Shown: one piece after another, positions 1 through 9,968 of the stretch
How the letters are laid out: the number at the start of each line of letters is the position of its first letter
Position numbering within the stretch: position 1 is the first letter of the stretch
NCBI RefSeq assembly: GCF_000380985.1
Contig: NZ_KB905692.1
Coordinates: forward strand, 62,001 to 126,000
Direction of reading: 5' to 3'
Source of the DNA: Proteiniphilum acetatigenes DSM 18083
GTDB lineage: Bacteria > Bacteroidota > Bacteroidia > Bacteroidales > Dysgonomonadaceae
Length of the DNA: 64,000 bases
Notes under the pieces: model-generated
Told to the model about the DNA's origin: nothing
What the model saw: the letters and a program-made list of their open reading frames with translations, nothing else
Databases searched by the model: none
Made by a program: the position numbers and the translations under genes

Positions 1-773
1 TCTCGTTCAACCTCCTCAGGCAGTTTATCCGATACACTAAAACTTGGCTCCACTATAGGTTGCCATTTTAATTTTCGGATCTTATTGTCGGGCAACAACC
101 ATTCAAGGAGATAATTCCATATTTCGTCCCAGGCATCGGTCGGTGCATATCGTGCAGTGATGAACTGACTCAGTTTAGTCGTTGAGACCATGAGCTTTCC
201 CTGCTCAGGATGAGGACTTATCTCGCTCAGGATAGGGGAAACCTTTTCGGGTAAACCGTACACCGCACTATCAAACCCGGCTACACGGGCTACCACAATA
301 TCCGGCTTATCCAATTCCATATCCACAAAATGGCAATCATGAATCACCAGAATTCTGTCTTTCTTAAGTTCCGGGGCAAAAGAATCTGAAGAAATCACGG
401 CTCTTTCCCAATGAGTTTTTTTGATACCATGCGACACATAGCCCGGAATGGAAGAAGGATACTCGAGGTATAACCTCAATTTTTTCTTCAATGCCTCGTC
501 AAACAGAATGCTGTCCACTTTCACTGTCTCTGTGGGGTAATTATCTGCCAATATCATCACTGCGCTACCTTCGCGGGCATTGAGAATTGCCTCTTCCGGC
601 GTATTGAAACGAACGCAGGCAATCCCATTATTTTTCAACACATTATATAAATCGTTCTGCTCATTGCAACTCAATATAATTGTTTGTTTTGAGAATGAAC
701 AGGATTGACAAAACAGGATGCCCAAAAATAAAAACAGGAAATAGGCTCTTGTTCGTAATATATCTTTTTTCAT
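1..773 (-). CDS. Putative lipoprotein of unknown function, C-terminus cut by window edge
   Basis: An open frame runs from an ATG at 773 (minus) to the window edge, giving about 257 residues with no stop. The N-terminus (MKKDILRTRAYFLF...) has positive residues and a hydrophobic stretch, then Cys at about residues 22 and 25 (CQSC). This suggests an exported, possibly lipid-anchored protein, although the lipobox is not canonical. The mature part starts with a strand-rich segment (QTIILSCNEQNDLYNVLKNN) and contains alternating strand/helix stretches such as RILVIHDCHFVDMEL, which look like an alpha/beta fold. I do not recognise the family. It lies 3' of PUL1 in the same orientation, separated by 184 bp that contain a dispersed repeat, so co-transcription with PUL1 is uncertain. 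Confidence 0.6.
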   Translation of the reverse strand, partial: MKKDILRTRAYFLFLFLGILFCQSCSFSKQTIILSCNEQNDLYNVLKNNGIACVRFNTPEEAILNAREGSAVMILADNYPTETVKVDSILFDEALKKKLRLYLEYPSSIPGYVSHGIKKTHWERAVISSDSFAPELKKDRILVIHDCHFVDMELDKPDIVVARVAGFDSAVYGLPEKVSPILSEISPHPEQGKLMVSTTKLSQFITARYAPTDAWDEIWNYLLEWLLPDNKIRKLKWQPIVEPSFSVSDKLPEEVER

Positions 774-826
774 ATGATTAAAACTTTTATTTTCAAATGT
801 ATCATATGGAACTCGCTTTTAATCAT

Positions 827-873
827 GTTCACTGAAGTTAGTCGTTTTCTACGCTCAACATAGTCAAAACAAG
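827..873 (-). repeat. Short (deleted) copy of a dispersed repeat
   Basis: Read on the minus strand, a block of about 29 bp ending TTGAGCGTAGAA is identical to 59119-59147. It is followed directly by AAACGACTAACTT, which in the second copy occurs about 115 bp further on (59265-59277). This copy is therefore an internally deleted version of the element at 59110-59287. It lies between two minus-strand lipoprotein genes. Confidence 0.6.
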
Positions 874-957
874 TTTTTCCTCTGTATTCGCTTATCAAAA
901 ACATTCTTGTGTGAGAACAATTCTCATGCTCGTTTCATACGATTAATTCAAATTGTA

Positions 958-2253
958 TCATTTCACAATAAGCCTGGGAGGAAGTTGTTCATAAAACATC
1001 AACTCAGACATCCCAACCCGGACATGATTTACCGGTTTAAAAACTTCGTGCACAAGAATACGGACAAATCGAATCTTCTCCCTGTTAGGATTAATCTCAA
1101 ATTTATAGCCGGGGGGTATGGGGTTTCCGACAACCTCACAGTCTGCAAGTTTATACCAATCATCTTGCCAATCACCAGGATTAATTGTTTCCCAGTAGGA
1201 TTGCGGTTTATCTGACTCAATAGAAAGCGTACCCCATACTTCAAATCTTTTGGGTGCCTGTGAAAAGTTTTCCCATCCCCAGATATCTATATGACTCAAT
1301 TCCTTTTCATCGGATATATCGACCGTGAATGACAATGGATATTGAGAATCGTTCTCTTTGTTTCCTCCTTTTAAGGGGTCTACATCGGGGCTTGATGAAA
1401 CCCATGAACTATTGTCGCTGCTACTTCCGTCAAATAAATGAGCAAAAAGATAATATGAACTAAACTCCGTGGTATTATTATAGGGAATACCAAAATATCG
1501 GCTGATCTTTGATCCTTCAATCTTTTCAAAAATATCTCCGCTCGAATAATCTATTACAATCTCGGCACTTTCACTTTTGGGGATTGTATCAATTAACAAA
1601 TTATTCCCGATAATGGGCTGATAATACATTACATAGTCAAAAGTAATATTTACCGGTGAATGGATATCGGGTATAATCACGGTCTCTTCATTATTATTTC
1701 CAGTATCGGAGCTTCCGGTATATGTTTCACCATGCACAGAATAAGTATAATTAATTTTTCCGGTATACCATAGAAAAGCATTCTCGGTCAGATTTTCCCA
1801 TTTAATAATTACGCTGTTATCCTGAATACTGAATTTCGGCTGGATAGTGGTTAATCTAGCCACATAGGAATTTATATAGGTTTGCGTTACAGGTGTTAAA
1901 AATAGGGTTGAACCGATAGATTTATTACCAAAAGCATCCAATGTAAATACCGAAAAGCTGTATCCTACGGCTGAAGTTAAATCCTCGATGGTGATCGAGG
2001 AGATCAGACTCTCTGTTTCAATAAACATATCATTCCCGTATTCAATACGTATTCGTTTCGCAACATGGTCTTCAGGATTTATCCATGACAGTCTCACCTT
2101 TTCAATTCCGATTTCACCAGATAATTCCCTCACTCTGCTTGAGTACTTGATATCTCTCAGATAGTGACTGTAATTTTCGTCTAAGTCAGAGCATGAATTC
2201 ACAGCCGCTATTACAATCAAGAATATAAACAAGTAATTAAGTATTTTCTTCAT
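958..2253 (-). CDS. SusE/F-position surface lipoprotein, DUF4998-like with discoidin-like C-terminus
   Basis: The 431-residue product starts at ATG 2253; the in-frame TTG at 2262 is less likely, because the signal peptide begins at MKKIL. The lipobox Cys is about residue 21 (AAVNSC). Residues 30-120 form a fibronectin-III-like module resembling DUF4998 of Bacteroides PUL lipoproteins. A second beta-sandwich follows, and residues 240-425 look like a discoidin/F5-8C galactose-binding fold (for example HIDIWGWENFSQAPKRFEVW). By family knowledge such proteins follow susD and bind glycan at the cell surface. It is the last gene of the PUL1 operon, 12 nt after the preceding stop. Ligand unknown. 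Confidence 0.75.
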   Translation of the reverse strand: MKKILNYLFIFLIVIAAVNSCSDLDENYSHYLRDIKYSSRVRELSGEIGIEKVRLSWINPEDHVAKRIRIEYGNDMFIETESLISSITIEDLTSAVGYSFSVFTLDAFGNKSIGSTLFLTPVTQTYINSYVARLTTIQPKFSIQDNSVIIKWENLTENAFLWYTGKINYTYSVHGETYTGSSDTGNNNEETVIIPDIHSPVNITFDYVMYYQPIIGNNLLIDTIPKSESAEIVIDYSSGDIFEKIEGSKISRYFGIPYNNTTEFSSYYLFAHLFDGSSSDNSSWVSSSPDVDPLKGGNKENDSQYPLSFTVDISDEKELSHIDIWGWENFSQAPKRFEVWGTLSIESDKPQSYWETINPGDWQDDWYKLADCEVVGNPIPPGYKFEINPNREKIRFVRILVHEVFKPVNHVRVGMSELMFYEQLPPRLIVK

Positions 2254-2265
2254 GACAGTCAATTT

Positions 2266-3456
2266 TTAAAAATCCTTTTTTTCAATACCAAACAATGTGA
2301 TCTCTGAAAGACAGGCATATTGATCCTCCATGCCAAATGACTCGATACCCCTGAATTCAAGGTAACGGAATTCCGGACTAAATTTGGGATCATCCGGATA
2401 AATTACAAATTCATGTCCCTCTCTAGCTTCTTCCAATGCTGCTGTTTCACTCATTGGTTTTATGATGGTAGCTCTTCTTACCCTTTCCCAATTAATTTTA
2501 TCTTTACTTATCCAGAGTTCGAATGTTTTAAGATTTTGTCCGTTATAATAATAATGCGGCATTGACCATACCTTCTCTCTTTGCCATACTTTGAATCTGC
2601 TGATTTTCACCATCCTGCCCAAATCGATATAGTACGAGAAAGGGAATCCCTGGGCAGACACAAAAAAATTCAAATTATTCAACAAGGCATCATCAATCAT
2701 ATCATCCCAAAACTTAGTTAACCGACCCTCCTGAAAAATTAAATCTGAATTCACTCTTCCTTCAGGCAATTCATGATTAGGAACATAATTCCAATCCGAT
2801 TTGTCAATTTTATAATCGACGTAGGGGATAAAAGACCCAATATCTACTTTCTTACTCTCATTTCCATATTTATCCTTTACATAGCCTTTAAAATGATAAT
2901 TTTCAGCGGAGAGATTTTTAATCACCATCTCGTTATTTCCTGTGTTCATAGTATATTCAGTCTGTATAACTGTCCTATCCTTTGTTTCAATTTCAATGAT
3001 AATCTGCACCCATGCTCCTGCTTCATTCTCCCATGTTAATTTCGCTGAAGAGAAATAGGGAGTAATATTGAAAGATTCAACAATATCATCAAGGGGTGAT
3101 CCCAATGTTTTAATTTTTAACAAGACTGGATCGGATAAAATACCATCGTAGTTTACACTGTACAATTTGACCTCATGCTCACTTGTATCATCGTATCCAT
3201 CAATTTCAATGGAAGTTGAAAAATAGGACGAAGCTCTTTCAATAGTCTGTCCTGCTTTTAAAGTATATACAGCTTTCACAAAATGTATGGACTCGTCGTC
3301 GGGAAGATCATAGCTAATGATTCCTCCTCCCATATTCGGTTCGAATTTTGCATTTAAGACCGGTTTCGGTTTGAGGGTCAGATCATCAGATTCATTCTGT
3401 TTACAGGAAACCAGAAGAATCAGTAACATGTATATTGTAATGCTATAGTTTTTCAT
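2266..3456 (-). CDS. Surface glycan-binding lipoprotein, DUF4959/DUF5126/DUF5000-like
   Basis: The product has 396 residues with a signal peptide and lipobox Cys at residue 18 (ILLVSC). Its architecture matches a common Bacteroidales PUL lipoprotein: an N-terminal DUF4959-like Ig domain (about 25-120), a DUF5126-like middle domain (about 125-215), and a DUF5000-like, discoidin-type C-terminal domain (about 240-390, with FSYYIDLGRMVKISRFKVW and the closing YACLSEITLFG). Domain names are from memory of the family and were not searched. The gene lies 32 nt after susD and 12 nt before the last operon gene. It is probably a carbohydrate-binding partner of the SusC/D complex. Confidence 0.8.
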   Translation of the reverse strand: MKNYSITIYMLLILLVSCKQNESDDLTLKPKPVLNAKFEPNMGGGIISYDLPDDESIHFVKAVYTLKAGQTIERASSYFSTSIEIDGYDDTSEHEVKLYSVNYDGILSDPVLLKIKTLGSPLDDIVESFNITPYFSSAKLTWENEAGAWVQIIIEIETKDRTVIQTEYTMNTGNNEMVIKNLSAENYHFKGYVKDKYGNESKKVDIGSFIPYVDYKIDKSDWNYVPNHELPEGRVNSDLIFQEGRLTKFWDDMIDDALLNNLNFFVSAQGFPFSYYIDLGRMVKISRFKVWQREKVWSMPHYYYNGQNLKTFELWISKDKINWERVRRATIIKPMSETAALEEAREGHEFVIYPDDPKFSPEFRYLEFRGIESFGMEDQYACLSEITLFGIEKKDF

Positions 3457-3488
3457 TATGCTTAGTGTTTAATTAATGATTTATAATA

Positions 3489-5447
3489 TTACCAACCGGG
3501 ATTCTGAACGAGATTAGGGTTCTGATTAAGTACACTGTTACTCAGAGGAGTAAAATAATCCCTCGGTGTGACCCAATCACGATTTTGCCAGGTTACCGGT
3601 ACATAAAAATCTTTTGCTTCACCCTTGGAGCTATCCCATCCCATAATAGGTTCATTATAGAAAATATCTCCTATTTTCCATCTTCTTGCATCATCGTATT
3701 GTTGACCTTCAAATGATAATTCAATCGCACGTTCCTGCCGAATAATTTCTCTTAATCCTTCCTGAATCAAATGTTTACCTGGATGCTTCACAATATCGGA
3801 ATTACTCCACACTGATCCTATACCGGGTAATCCGGCTCTTTCTCTAATTAAATCCAGATAATGATAAACCTCTTCCCTGGGTCCATAATATTCATTCAGC
3901 GCCTCAGCATACATCAGGTATAAATCTGCCAGTCTGATAAGTGGAAATGGGTATACCACAATACGTTCCCAATAAAGATTCTGAGTTTCCGGATGTACCC
4001 ACTTCTTGATGGCAATACCTGTCTGATAATATTCACCGTTTGCGGCCTGAGTCCCACCTCCTGCCCATTGATTAAACCTCAGACGGATTTGATAAAGCAT
4101 ACCGTAAGTACGCCAAAGCGACCTATCAGTAGCAATCCAGGCGTAAAATCTTGGTTCTCTGTTTAAATACTCTTTGACGGTAACCTCCTGATCATCGGGG
4201 ATGAAGTATCCCCTATGATAATTATCGGTAGGTAAATTTACAATCTCTTTTCTGTTGTTGTAGTCAAATGTTTTATCCTCCTCCATAGGAACACCGTTTC
4301 TGGTATAATACTGATCTACAATAAACTGACTGGCAGCCATATAATTGTAAGAAAATTGATAATTATTCGGGTACTCAATATTCTTAACCTGGCAAGCAGA
4401 TTGGATAGATGCTCCACTGGTAGGACTTACATTGGAATATCCCCAAATAAGCTCTGAATTCCAGGGATCCACAATTGAAAACCTGTTATTATAAGCATAT
4501 CTCATCACACCAGAGATTTCAATATCATTTAAATCGAAATCAAAAACCGGTTTGTTGTATGTATATAATTTCACATTGCTTATGTGTGCCAGATCAATTG
4601 CCTCTTTTAGTGCTGTTGCCGCAGTCAGCCACCTCTCCTTATCGTAATTCAGGTTGAAAAAAGGCTCTTTTGTCAAAGGGTCAATAAAATCACCATAATA
4701 TTCAGAATTTCCGTTGAAAAGGGGGCTTGCCCAGTATAATAAGATTTTCGCCTTGAGGCTTTTAGCTATTAACTGATCAATCTGTCCAAACTGAGTCTTT
4801 ATCCTTCTTGCAGGCATATGAGGGATTGCTTCATCAATCAGATCAATAACATATTTAAAACATACGTCAACCGGTTGTCGATACTGTTGAATCTCAGCTT
4901 TTGATGCATTCATGTCTATTTCTTTATCTGCGATAACTATCGGACCATAGGAATTAATTAAAAGAAAATGAAAATACGCTTTCAGAAATTTGACTTGACC
5001 CACATAATCCTCATAATCTCCCGGTTCTAAATCAGGTACATTCTGAATATTATTTAAGAAAATATTACAATACCGGATTCCTTGGTATAAGCTGGCCACA
5101 TAACCAGAACCATTCCAATAAGAAAAATAAGGATTATCCACATTTTGATCACCCACCATCACCCTGTTCGAAATAAAAACATCTGTTCTGTTAGCATAGA
5201 CAGATGGAAACATACATTCATTCCCTAATGTCAAACGTGTTCTGTAATGGTCGTTAAAGTTATCCGGCAGAAATGCATAACACGTTGCCAATGCCTGAAT
5301 AATTTTTGATTTGTTTTCAAACATTTTATCTACTGTCACAATATTATCGGGAACAATATTCAGATAATCGGAACAATTCGACAAAGTGATTGATAAAGAT
5401 ATCAATAATGTAACGACTAACGATTTAAATATTTTTACTATTTTCAT
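3489..5447 (-). CDS. SusD/RagB-family glycan-binding lipoprotein of PUL1
   Basis: The 652-residue lipoprotein has its lipobox Cys at residue 25 (TLSNC). It shows the SusD layout: N-terminal TPR-like helices (IIQALATCYAFLPDNF...), an SusD_RagB C-terminal region with RLADLYLMYAEALNEYYGP, and a typical ending with ERAIELSFEGQQYDDARRWK and NQNPNLVQNPGW. It is about 100 residues longer than classical SusD, within the range of large-glycan or host-glycan SusDs. It sits on the outer surface as a lid on the SusC transporter encoded 20 nt upstream, and hands captured oligosaccharide to it. Confidence 0.95.
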   Translation of the reverse strand: MKIVKIFKSLVVTLLISLSITLSNCSDYLNIVPDNIVTVDKMFENKSKIIQALATCYAFLPDNFNDHYRTRLTLGNECMFPSVYANRTDVFISNRVMVGDQNVDNPYFSYWNGSGYVASLYQGIRYCNIFLNNIQNVPDLEPGDYEDYVGQVKFLKAYFHFLLINSYGPIVIADKEIDMNASKAEIQQYRQPVDVCFKYVIDLIDEAIPHMPARRIKTQFGQIDQLIAKSLKAKILLYWASPLFNGNSEYYGDFIDPLTKEPFFNLNYDKERWLTAATALKEAIDLAHISNVKLYTYNKPVFDFDLNDIEISGVMRYAYNNRFSIVDPWNSELIWGYSNVSPTSGASIQSACQVKNIEYPNNYQFSYNYMAASQFIVDQYYTRNGVPMEEDKTFDYNNRKEIVNLPTDNYHRGYFIPDDQEVTVKEYLNREPRFYAWIATDRSLWRTYGMLYQIRLRFNQWAGGGTQAANGEYYQTGIAIKKWVHPETQNLYWERIVVYPFPLIRLADLYLMYAEALNEYYGPREEVYHYLDLIRERAGLPGIGSVWSNSDIVKHPGKHLIQEGLREIIRQERAIELSFEGQQYDDARRWKIGDIFYNEPIMGWDSSKGEAKDFYVPVTWQNRDWVTPRDYFTPLSNSVLNQNPNLVQNPGW

Positions 5448-5467
5448 AATTATTGAGAATTATAAGA

Positions 5468-8400
5468 TTAAAAATCCAGTTGTAATCCTAAATTAAAAGT
5501 CCTTTGAATAGGATACCCCAAGCCTTGAGAACCCATTTCCGGATCCCATAATTTGAATGCAGAGAATACAAACAAATTAGAAGCATTTACAAAGAACCTA
5601 CATTGCTGTAATTTCATCCTCTTCAGGGTTGTATTATCAAGAGAAATTCCTAATTCAACATTTTTCAATCTGAGGAAGTCTCCGTTTCTCAACCACCAGT
5701 TCGAAAGCTGGGTGTTATTACTGACATTTCCGGTAGAGAGCCTCGGCCAAAATGCTTGTGGATTTGGATTATCTTTAGACCAATAATCATCTGCAATAAC
5801 TTGCAGGATATTCCTGTTTCCGATAAAAGGTTGCACAAAAGTAGGATCAATAAAGAACGAAGATTTCGCTGAGCCTTGGAAGAAAAAGGAAATATCAAAA
5901 GCACGATGACCAAAAGAGAAACCGAAACCATAAAGAATTTCAGGAACAGTAGGTGTACCAATAGGTACTCTGTCATTGGAGTCAATTTGTCCGTCACTAT
6001 TGATATCAATATATCGGAGGTCCCCAACTTTTGGAGCAACCCCAAAGCTTTGACGAGGATAATTATTGATTTCTTCTTCGTCAAAAAATATTCCTCCTGC
6101 TACATATCCCCATTGCTGATCTACAGGATATCCAATTCTCGATAAATAGGGATATTTATAATAAGGTTCGGAATATACAAGTACTTTGTTCGTCGCATAG
6201 GTAAAATTGGCACGACCTTGTATCCATGTATTGGTACGCTGATTAAAAAAATGATTGATATCAATTGAAGCATCAATACCATGAGATTTGACCTCGCCGA
6301 TATTTCCGGAATTATTTGCAGAGAGACCGATTTCGGCAGGCATATCCACCCGAACCATGTATATCTTTTTACGATGTTCAGTAAAATAATCAATCATCAA
6401 ATCCACCACTCCCATAATATTCATTTCCAGTCCAAGATCACTTTTTAATGCTTCTTCCCAGGTAATATCGAAATTTGAGTATCTGTTAATTGAATATCCC
6501 GCGTAATGATTGAAAAATGTATCACCAAATCGGTATCCGTTACCTGAACCGATTCGCGACAAATAGAAGAAACGATCGGTGGGGGCCCCGATTGCATCAT
6601 TTCCGACCAGTCCATAGGTAAATTTCAACTTAGTCTTTGGAAAAATATCACTTAAAGGTGTCCAGTATTTTTCATTGGAGATCATGTAACCTAATCCGAA
6701 AGAGGGGAAAAACCCAAATTGATTATTCTTTGAAAAGCGTTCCGAACCATTATAGCCAAAATTTAACTCAGCCATATAACGTTGATCATAATTATAAGTG
6801 AAACGTCCTGCGAGTCCGAGATTTCTCCGGGGGAGAGTCTGCTCAATGGTATTCCCATCAATGGTATTGAGTTCTTCAGATTGGGTGAAAACCAACATAC
6901 TTGACATTTCGTGGATATTAATATTTTTATTATAGTTTATGGCCCCTTCAAAATAGGTTCTGCTATTTGAATTCCTATAAGTTGCCGGATCTCCCAATGA
7001 TTCGGTTCCCGTTACAACATTATTCAGGGTATAAATATCATTAATCAAATCATACTCTTTGATCTCATAATAATATGGAGAATAGGATCTGTTGCTCCCG
7101 TGATTACCATAAGTCCTGATATTGGCACTGGCTCTTGCGGAAAGACCGGGAGTGACAAAAGACAAATCCTGTTCAACCTGAAACATGGCAAGTATCGTAT
7201 TTGAGAAATCATCCCGGTACCCTGAAACCATTTGCGCATAGGGGTTAACTCCACCATTGAATCTTCTGCCAAAAAGTATATGACGAGTATAGAGATTGGC
7301 ATCATCGGGTTCATAATACTTTGGAAAATCGACAGGATTGCCGTTCATTACATTATTGAATATTTCATTTCCCGACTGAATAGGACCGTTATACCTTTCA
7401 AATACGCCGTTCATCTTGAAAGAAGCCTTTGTAGTAGGTGTCAAATTAAGATTAATATTGGTCGTCAGATTATATCTGTCTATCGAAATATTATTGTTAA
7501 AATTATTCCGTTTGTCAACCTCCAGAATACCGTTATCTTTATTATAGCTTGCAGAGAGGTAATATTGGGCAACTTTTCCTCCTCCGTTAATATTCAAATT
7601 ATAACGTTGGTTATACACATAGTTCGTGAAGAGCTCATCGTACCAATTCACATTAGGATATACATTAGGATTGATATTGTTAATTGTTCCGTCTATTTTC
7701 TGTGCACTATAATATGGAGGCAATGTTGGATTGTCATTGAAAAATGCCTCATTATATAATTGCATATAAGAAACACCATCTGCAACCTCAGGAATCTGTG
7801 TGGGCATGGAGAGGGATGACTCGTGCCGGAAAGAAATCTGTATTTTTCCTTCCTTTCCCACCTTCGTAGTGATAAGAATTACGCCGTTTGCTCCACGTGC
7901 ACCGTACAAAGCGGTCGAGGTAGCATCCTTCATGATGGAAAAACTGGCAATATTATTCGGATCAATTCTTGCCATCTCACTGGCAGATATTTCAAATCCA
8001 TCGAGAAGTATTAACGGACTCTTTGAATACCCAAAGGTGGTAACACCTCGTATGAAAAAATCTGCATTATCTCTACCCGGCTCACCTGATCGTTGATAAG
8101 AGATAAGACCCGATAACCTTCCAGCCAGAGATTGGGTCAGATTACTTGAAGGAACTTTCAGTTCAGAGGGATTGATGGTTGTGATTGCACCGATTACATC
8201 TGACTTCTTCTGTTTTCCGAAGGCCACAACCTGAACCTCTTCGAGCATTTCAGTATCCTCCTCTAATACAATGTTAATAAGGGTCCTTCCGGTTACATCG
8301 ATAATTTGAGTCTTCATTCCTACATAGGAAATCTCTAATTTTGCATTAGGAGCTACATCCGGAAGGGAAAACTGCCCATTGACATCTGTGATCGTACCAT

Positions 8401-8572
8401 GCGACTCCCTTCCTTGTACTTTAATAGTTACTCCAGCCAGCACTTCATCCTCCGAATCTGTAACGACACCGGTAACAGTCAAATTTTGAGCCAGGAGCAT
8501 ACTCAGAGAAAAAATCCACAGGACCATACTTATGAGTCCTTTGCGGAAAGGTAAATGTGTTTTCTTTTTCAT
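5468..8572 (-). CDS. SusC/RagA-family TonB-dependent outer-membrane transporter of PUL1
   Basis: The product has 1034 residues. After a signal peptide (to about residue 28) comes a carboxypeptidase-D regulatory-like beta-sandwich (about 31-117, VTGVVTDSEDEVLAGVTIKV). The plug domain follows (about 120-235, LILLDGFEISASEMARIDPN and KDATSTALYGARGANGVILI), then the 22-strand barrel ending in FNLGLQLDF. There is no N-terminal STN domain, so ECF-sigma/anti-sigma signalling through this protein is not expected. It imports glycan fragments with energy from TonB-ExbBD. It follows the AGE gene by 60 nt and precedes susD by 20 nt, and it is probably read from the SSS promoter or from an unseen internal one. 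Confidence 0.95.
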   Translation of the reverse strand: MKKKTHLPFRKGLISMVLWIFSLSMLLAQNLTVTGVVTDSEDEVLAGVTIKVQGRESHGTITDVNGQFSLPDVAPNAKLEISYVGMKTQIIDVTGRTLINIVLEEDTEMLEEVQVVAFGKQKKSDVIGAITTINPSELKVPSSNLTQSLAGRLSGLISYQRSGEPGRDNADFFIRGVTTFGYSKSPLILLDGFEISASEMARIDPNNIASFSIMKDATSTALYGARGANGVILITTKVGKEGKIQISFRHESSLSMPTQIPEVADGVSYMQLYNEAFFNDNPTLPPYYSAQKIDGTINNINPNVYPNVNWYDELFTNYVYNQRYNLNINGGGKVAQYYLSASYNKDNGILEVDKRNNFNNNISIDRYNLTTNINLNLTPTTKASFKMNGVFERYNGPIQSGNEIFNNVMNGNPVDFPKYYEPDDANLYTRHILFGRRFNGGVNPYAQMVSGYRDDFSNTILAMFQVEQDLSFVTPGLSARASANIRTYGNHGSNRSYSPYYYEIKEYDLINDIYTLNNVVTGTESLGDPATYRNSNSRTYFEGAINYNKNINIHEMSSMLVFTQSEELNTIDGNTIEQTLPRRNLGLAGRFTYNYDQRYMAELNFGYNGSERFSKNNQFGFFPSFGLGYMISNEKYWTPLSDIFPKTKLKFTYGLVGNDAIGAPTDRFFYLSRIGSGNGYRFGDTFFNHYAGYSINRYSNFDITWEEALKSDLGLEMNIMGVVDLMIDYFTEHRKKIYMVRVDMPAEIGLSANNSGNIGEVKSHGIDASIDINHFFNQRTNTWIQGRANFTYATNKVLVYSEPYYKYPYLSRIGYPVDQQWGYVAGGIFFDEEEINNYPRQSFGVAPKVGDLRYIDINSDGQIDSNDRVPIGTPTVPEILYGFGFSFGHRAFDISFFFQGSAKSSFFIDPTFVQPFIGNRNILQVIADDYWSKDNPNPQAFWPRLSTGNVSNNTQLSNWWLRNGDFLRLKNVELGISLDNTTLKRMKLQQCRFFVNASNLFVFSAFKLWDPEMGSQGLGYPIQRTFNLGLQLDF

Positions 8573-8632
8573 CTCTTTTTGTTTATATTAATGGTAAACT
8601 CAATGTAGTGATAAATTAATGATGGGTTGTTT

Positions 8633-9823
8633 CTAAAATTTATCCAGGTATTTCTCAATTAATTTCCAGCATAAAAGTTCCTGCCGGGGTAAATGAAACG
8701 GTCCTTTGTGTAGATTCCCTTTTGACGGTTGAGCGACTGTTCCATCCCTGTGAAGGTAACCGAACCATTCTCCATATTCCTTATCATGGAAATGTGCATA
8801 TGAATAATCATGAATCTGCTGATGCATACCCGCATATTTCTCATCACCTGTAAGCAAATAAGCATATAGCGTGGCAATAATAAACTCATTGTGAGTCCAC
8901 CAAAACTTCATATCCTGACAATATTCCTGCACCGGCTTATTATATACATCTCTAAAAAAGAGTATTCCCCCATACTCCTTATCCCAACCTCTCTCCCACA
9001 TATAATCTAAAATCTTGCAGCCTGTTTCAATAAGATGTGCATCATTATGTTGATAAACCGCCTCATTAAAGATAAACCATGCAGCCTCTGCGGCATGTCC
9101 GGGATTGATTATCCTGCCGTCCGCATGATCAATAATCTTCCCATCCGGACTTACCTGCTCCATAACACATCTTAAATCATGTTTGAGGTGGTATTTCTCT
9201 ATTTCATGGATCCATTGATCAATATAGATATCACATCTTTCATCTCCAATGTTTTCCCTCAACTGTTGGGCAACATTGATCATAATCATAGGCACGCCCA
9301 ACCCTCTTACAGGGCGTGTTTCGGTATACCGTGGAGATAAGATTCGTTCACCACTGATAAACTGGAGGCAAGTAGAAAATATCTCTCTTGCTCTTGTTGC
9401 ATAAAAATCGTTTCCGGTTGCTTTTGCATATGCCGCGTAAGCGATTACTGCAAATGTTTCAGAGAAGAAATATCTCCTTTTTCTTATGGGTTTGCCGTCC
9501 CGGGTTACATAAAAATACATTTGTCCGTCGTTTGGATCAAAACAGTATTTTTCAGAAAAATCAATTCCTGCTTTAGACATACCTAACCATTCATCTTTCT
9601 TTTCAATGTTGTTATAAAGATTGGCAAGTGTCCACGCTGTTCGTCCCACAAACCATACTGATTTATCATCATCGAGCAATGATCCGTCCCTGTCCCTCAT
9701 TAATAGATATCCTCCAAATTCTTTATCCACACAATGCGGAAACCAAAAGGGAAGGGTATCATTCAGAAGTTGATCCCTATAGAAATTCATTAAACCCGAC
9801 AAATCCTCTTTTGAATATTTCAT
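8633..9823 (-). CDS. AGE-family (N-acylglucosamine 2-epimerase / RnBP-like) epimerase
   Basis: The 396-residue protein has no signal peptide, so it is cytoplasmic. It has the (alpha/alpha)6 barrel of the AGE family. Visible conserved segments are INPGHAAEAAWF, FWWTHNEFI, and near the C-terminus KGNLHKGPFHLPRQ, which carries the late active-site His. The GPFHxPR segment resembles renin-binding-protein/N-acylglucosamine 2-epimerases more than cellobiose 2-epimerases; this is from memory. Likely reaction: ManNAc to GlcNAc, or epimerisation of a related sugar. It lies between the ceramidase-fold gene and susC. It could also supply the epimerase step missing from the sialic-acid operon about 30 kb away; that link is inference. 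Confidence 0.8.
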   Translation of the reverse strand: MKYSKEDLSGLMNFYRDQLLNDTLPFWFPHCVDKEFGGYLLMRDRDGSLLDDDKSVWFVGRTAWTLANLYNNIEKKDEWLGMSKAGIDFSEKYCFDPNDGQMYFYVTRDGKPIRKRRYFFSETFAVIAYAAYAKATGNDFYATRAREIFSTCLQFISGERILSPRYTETRPVRGLGVPMIMINVAQQLRENIGDERCDIYIDQWIHEIEKYHLKHDLRCVMEQVSPDGKIIDHADGRIINPGHAAEAAWFIFNEAVYQHNDAHLIETGCKILDYMWERGWDKEYGGILFFRDVYNKPVQEYCQDMKFWWTHNEFIIATLYAYLLTGDEKYAGMHQQIHDYSYAHFHDKEYGEWFGYLHRDGTVAQPSKGNLHKGPFHLPRQELLCWKLIEKYLDKF

Positions 9824-9913
9824 ATGATTATTTTATTTTTACATGGAAGATGTATGTAACCTGAACGATTAGTTAATTTATCAATTTAGTAATTATCAAA
9901 TCAGCGCTACCTG

Positions 9914-9929
9914 TCCCGATTTATCGGGA
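9914..9929. repeat. Palindromic hairpin, TCCCGAT-TT-ATCGGGA
   Basis: A perfect 7-bp stem with a 2-nt loop lies in the 145-bp gap between the ceramidase-fold and AGE genes. A related hairpin at 59389-59404 (TCCCGAC-AA-GTCGGGA) keeps the stem with a compensating T:A to C:G change. The surrounding gap is otherwise AT-rich without a recognisable promoter. Confidence 0.6.
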
Positions 9930-9968
9930 TCATTACATTATTAAATCGATTTATATGCTCGTTTCATA

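Noticed and set aside
8633-9823. AGE protein as cellobiose 2-epimerase
   Set aside because: The C-terminal KGNLHKGPFHLPR segment and the SSS/DeoR context fit N-acylglucosamine 2-epimerase better, but without alignment this is not final.
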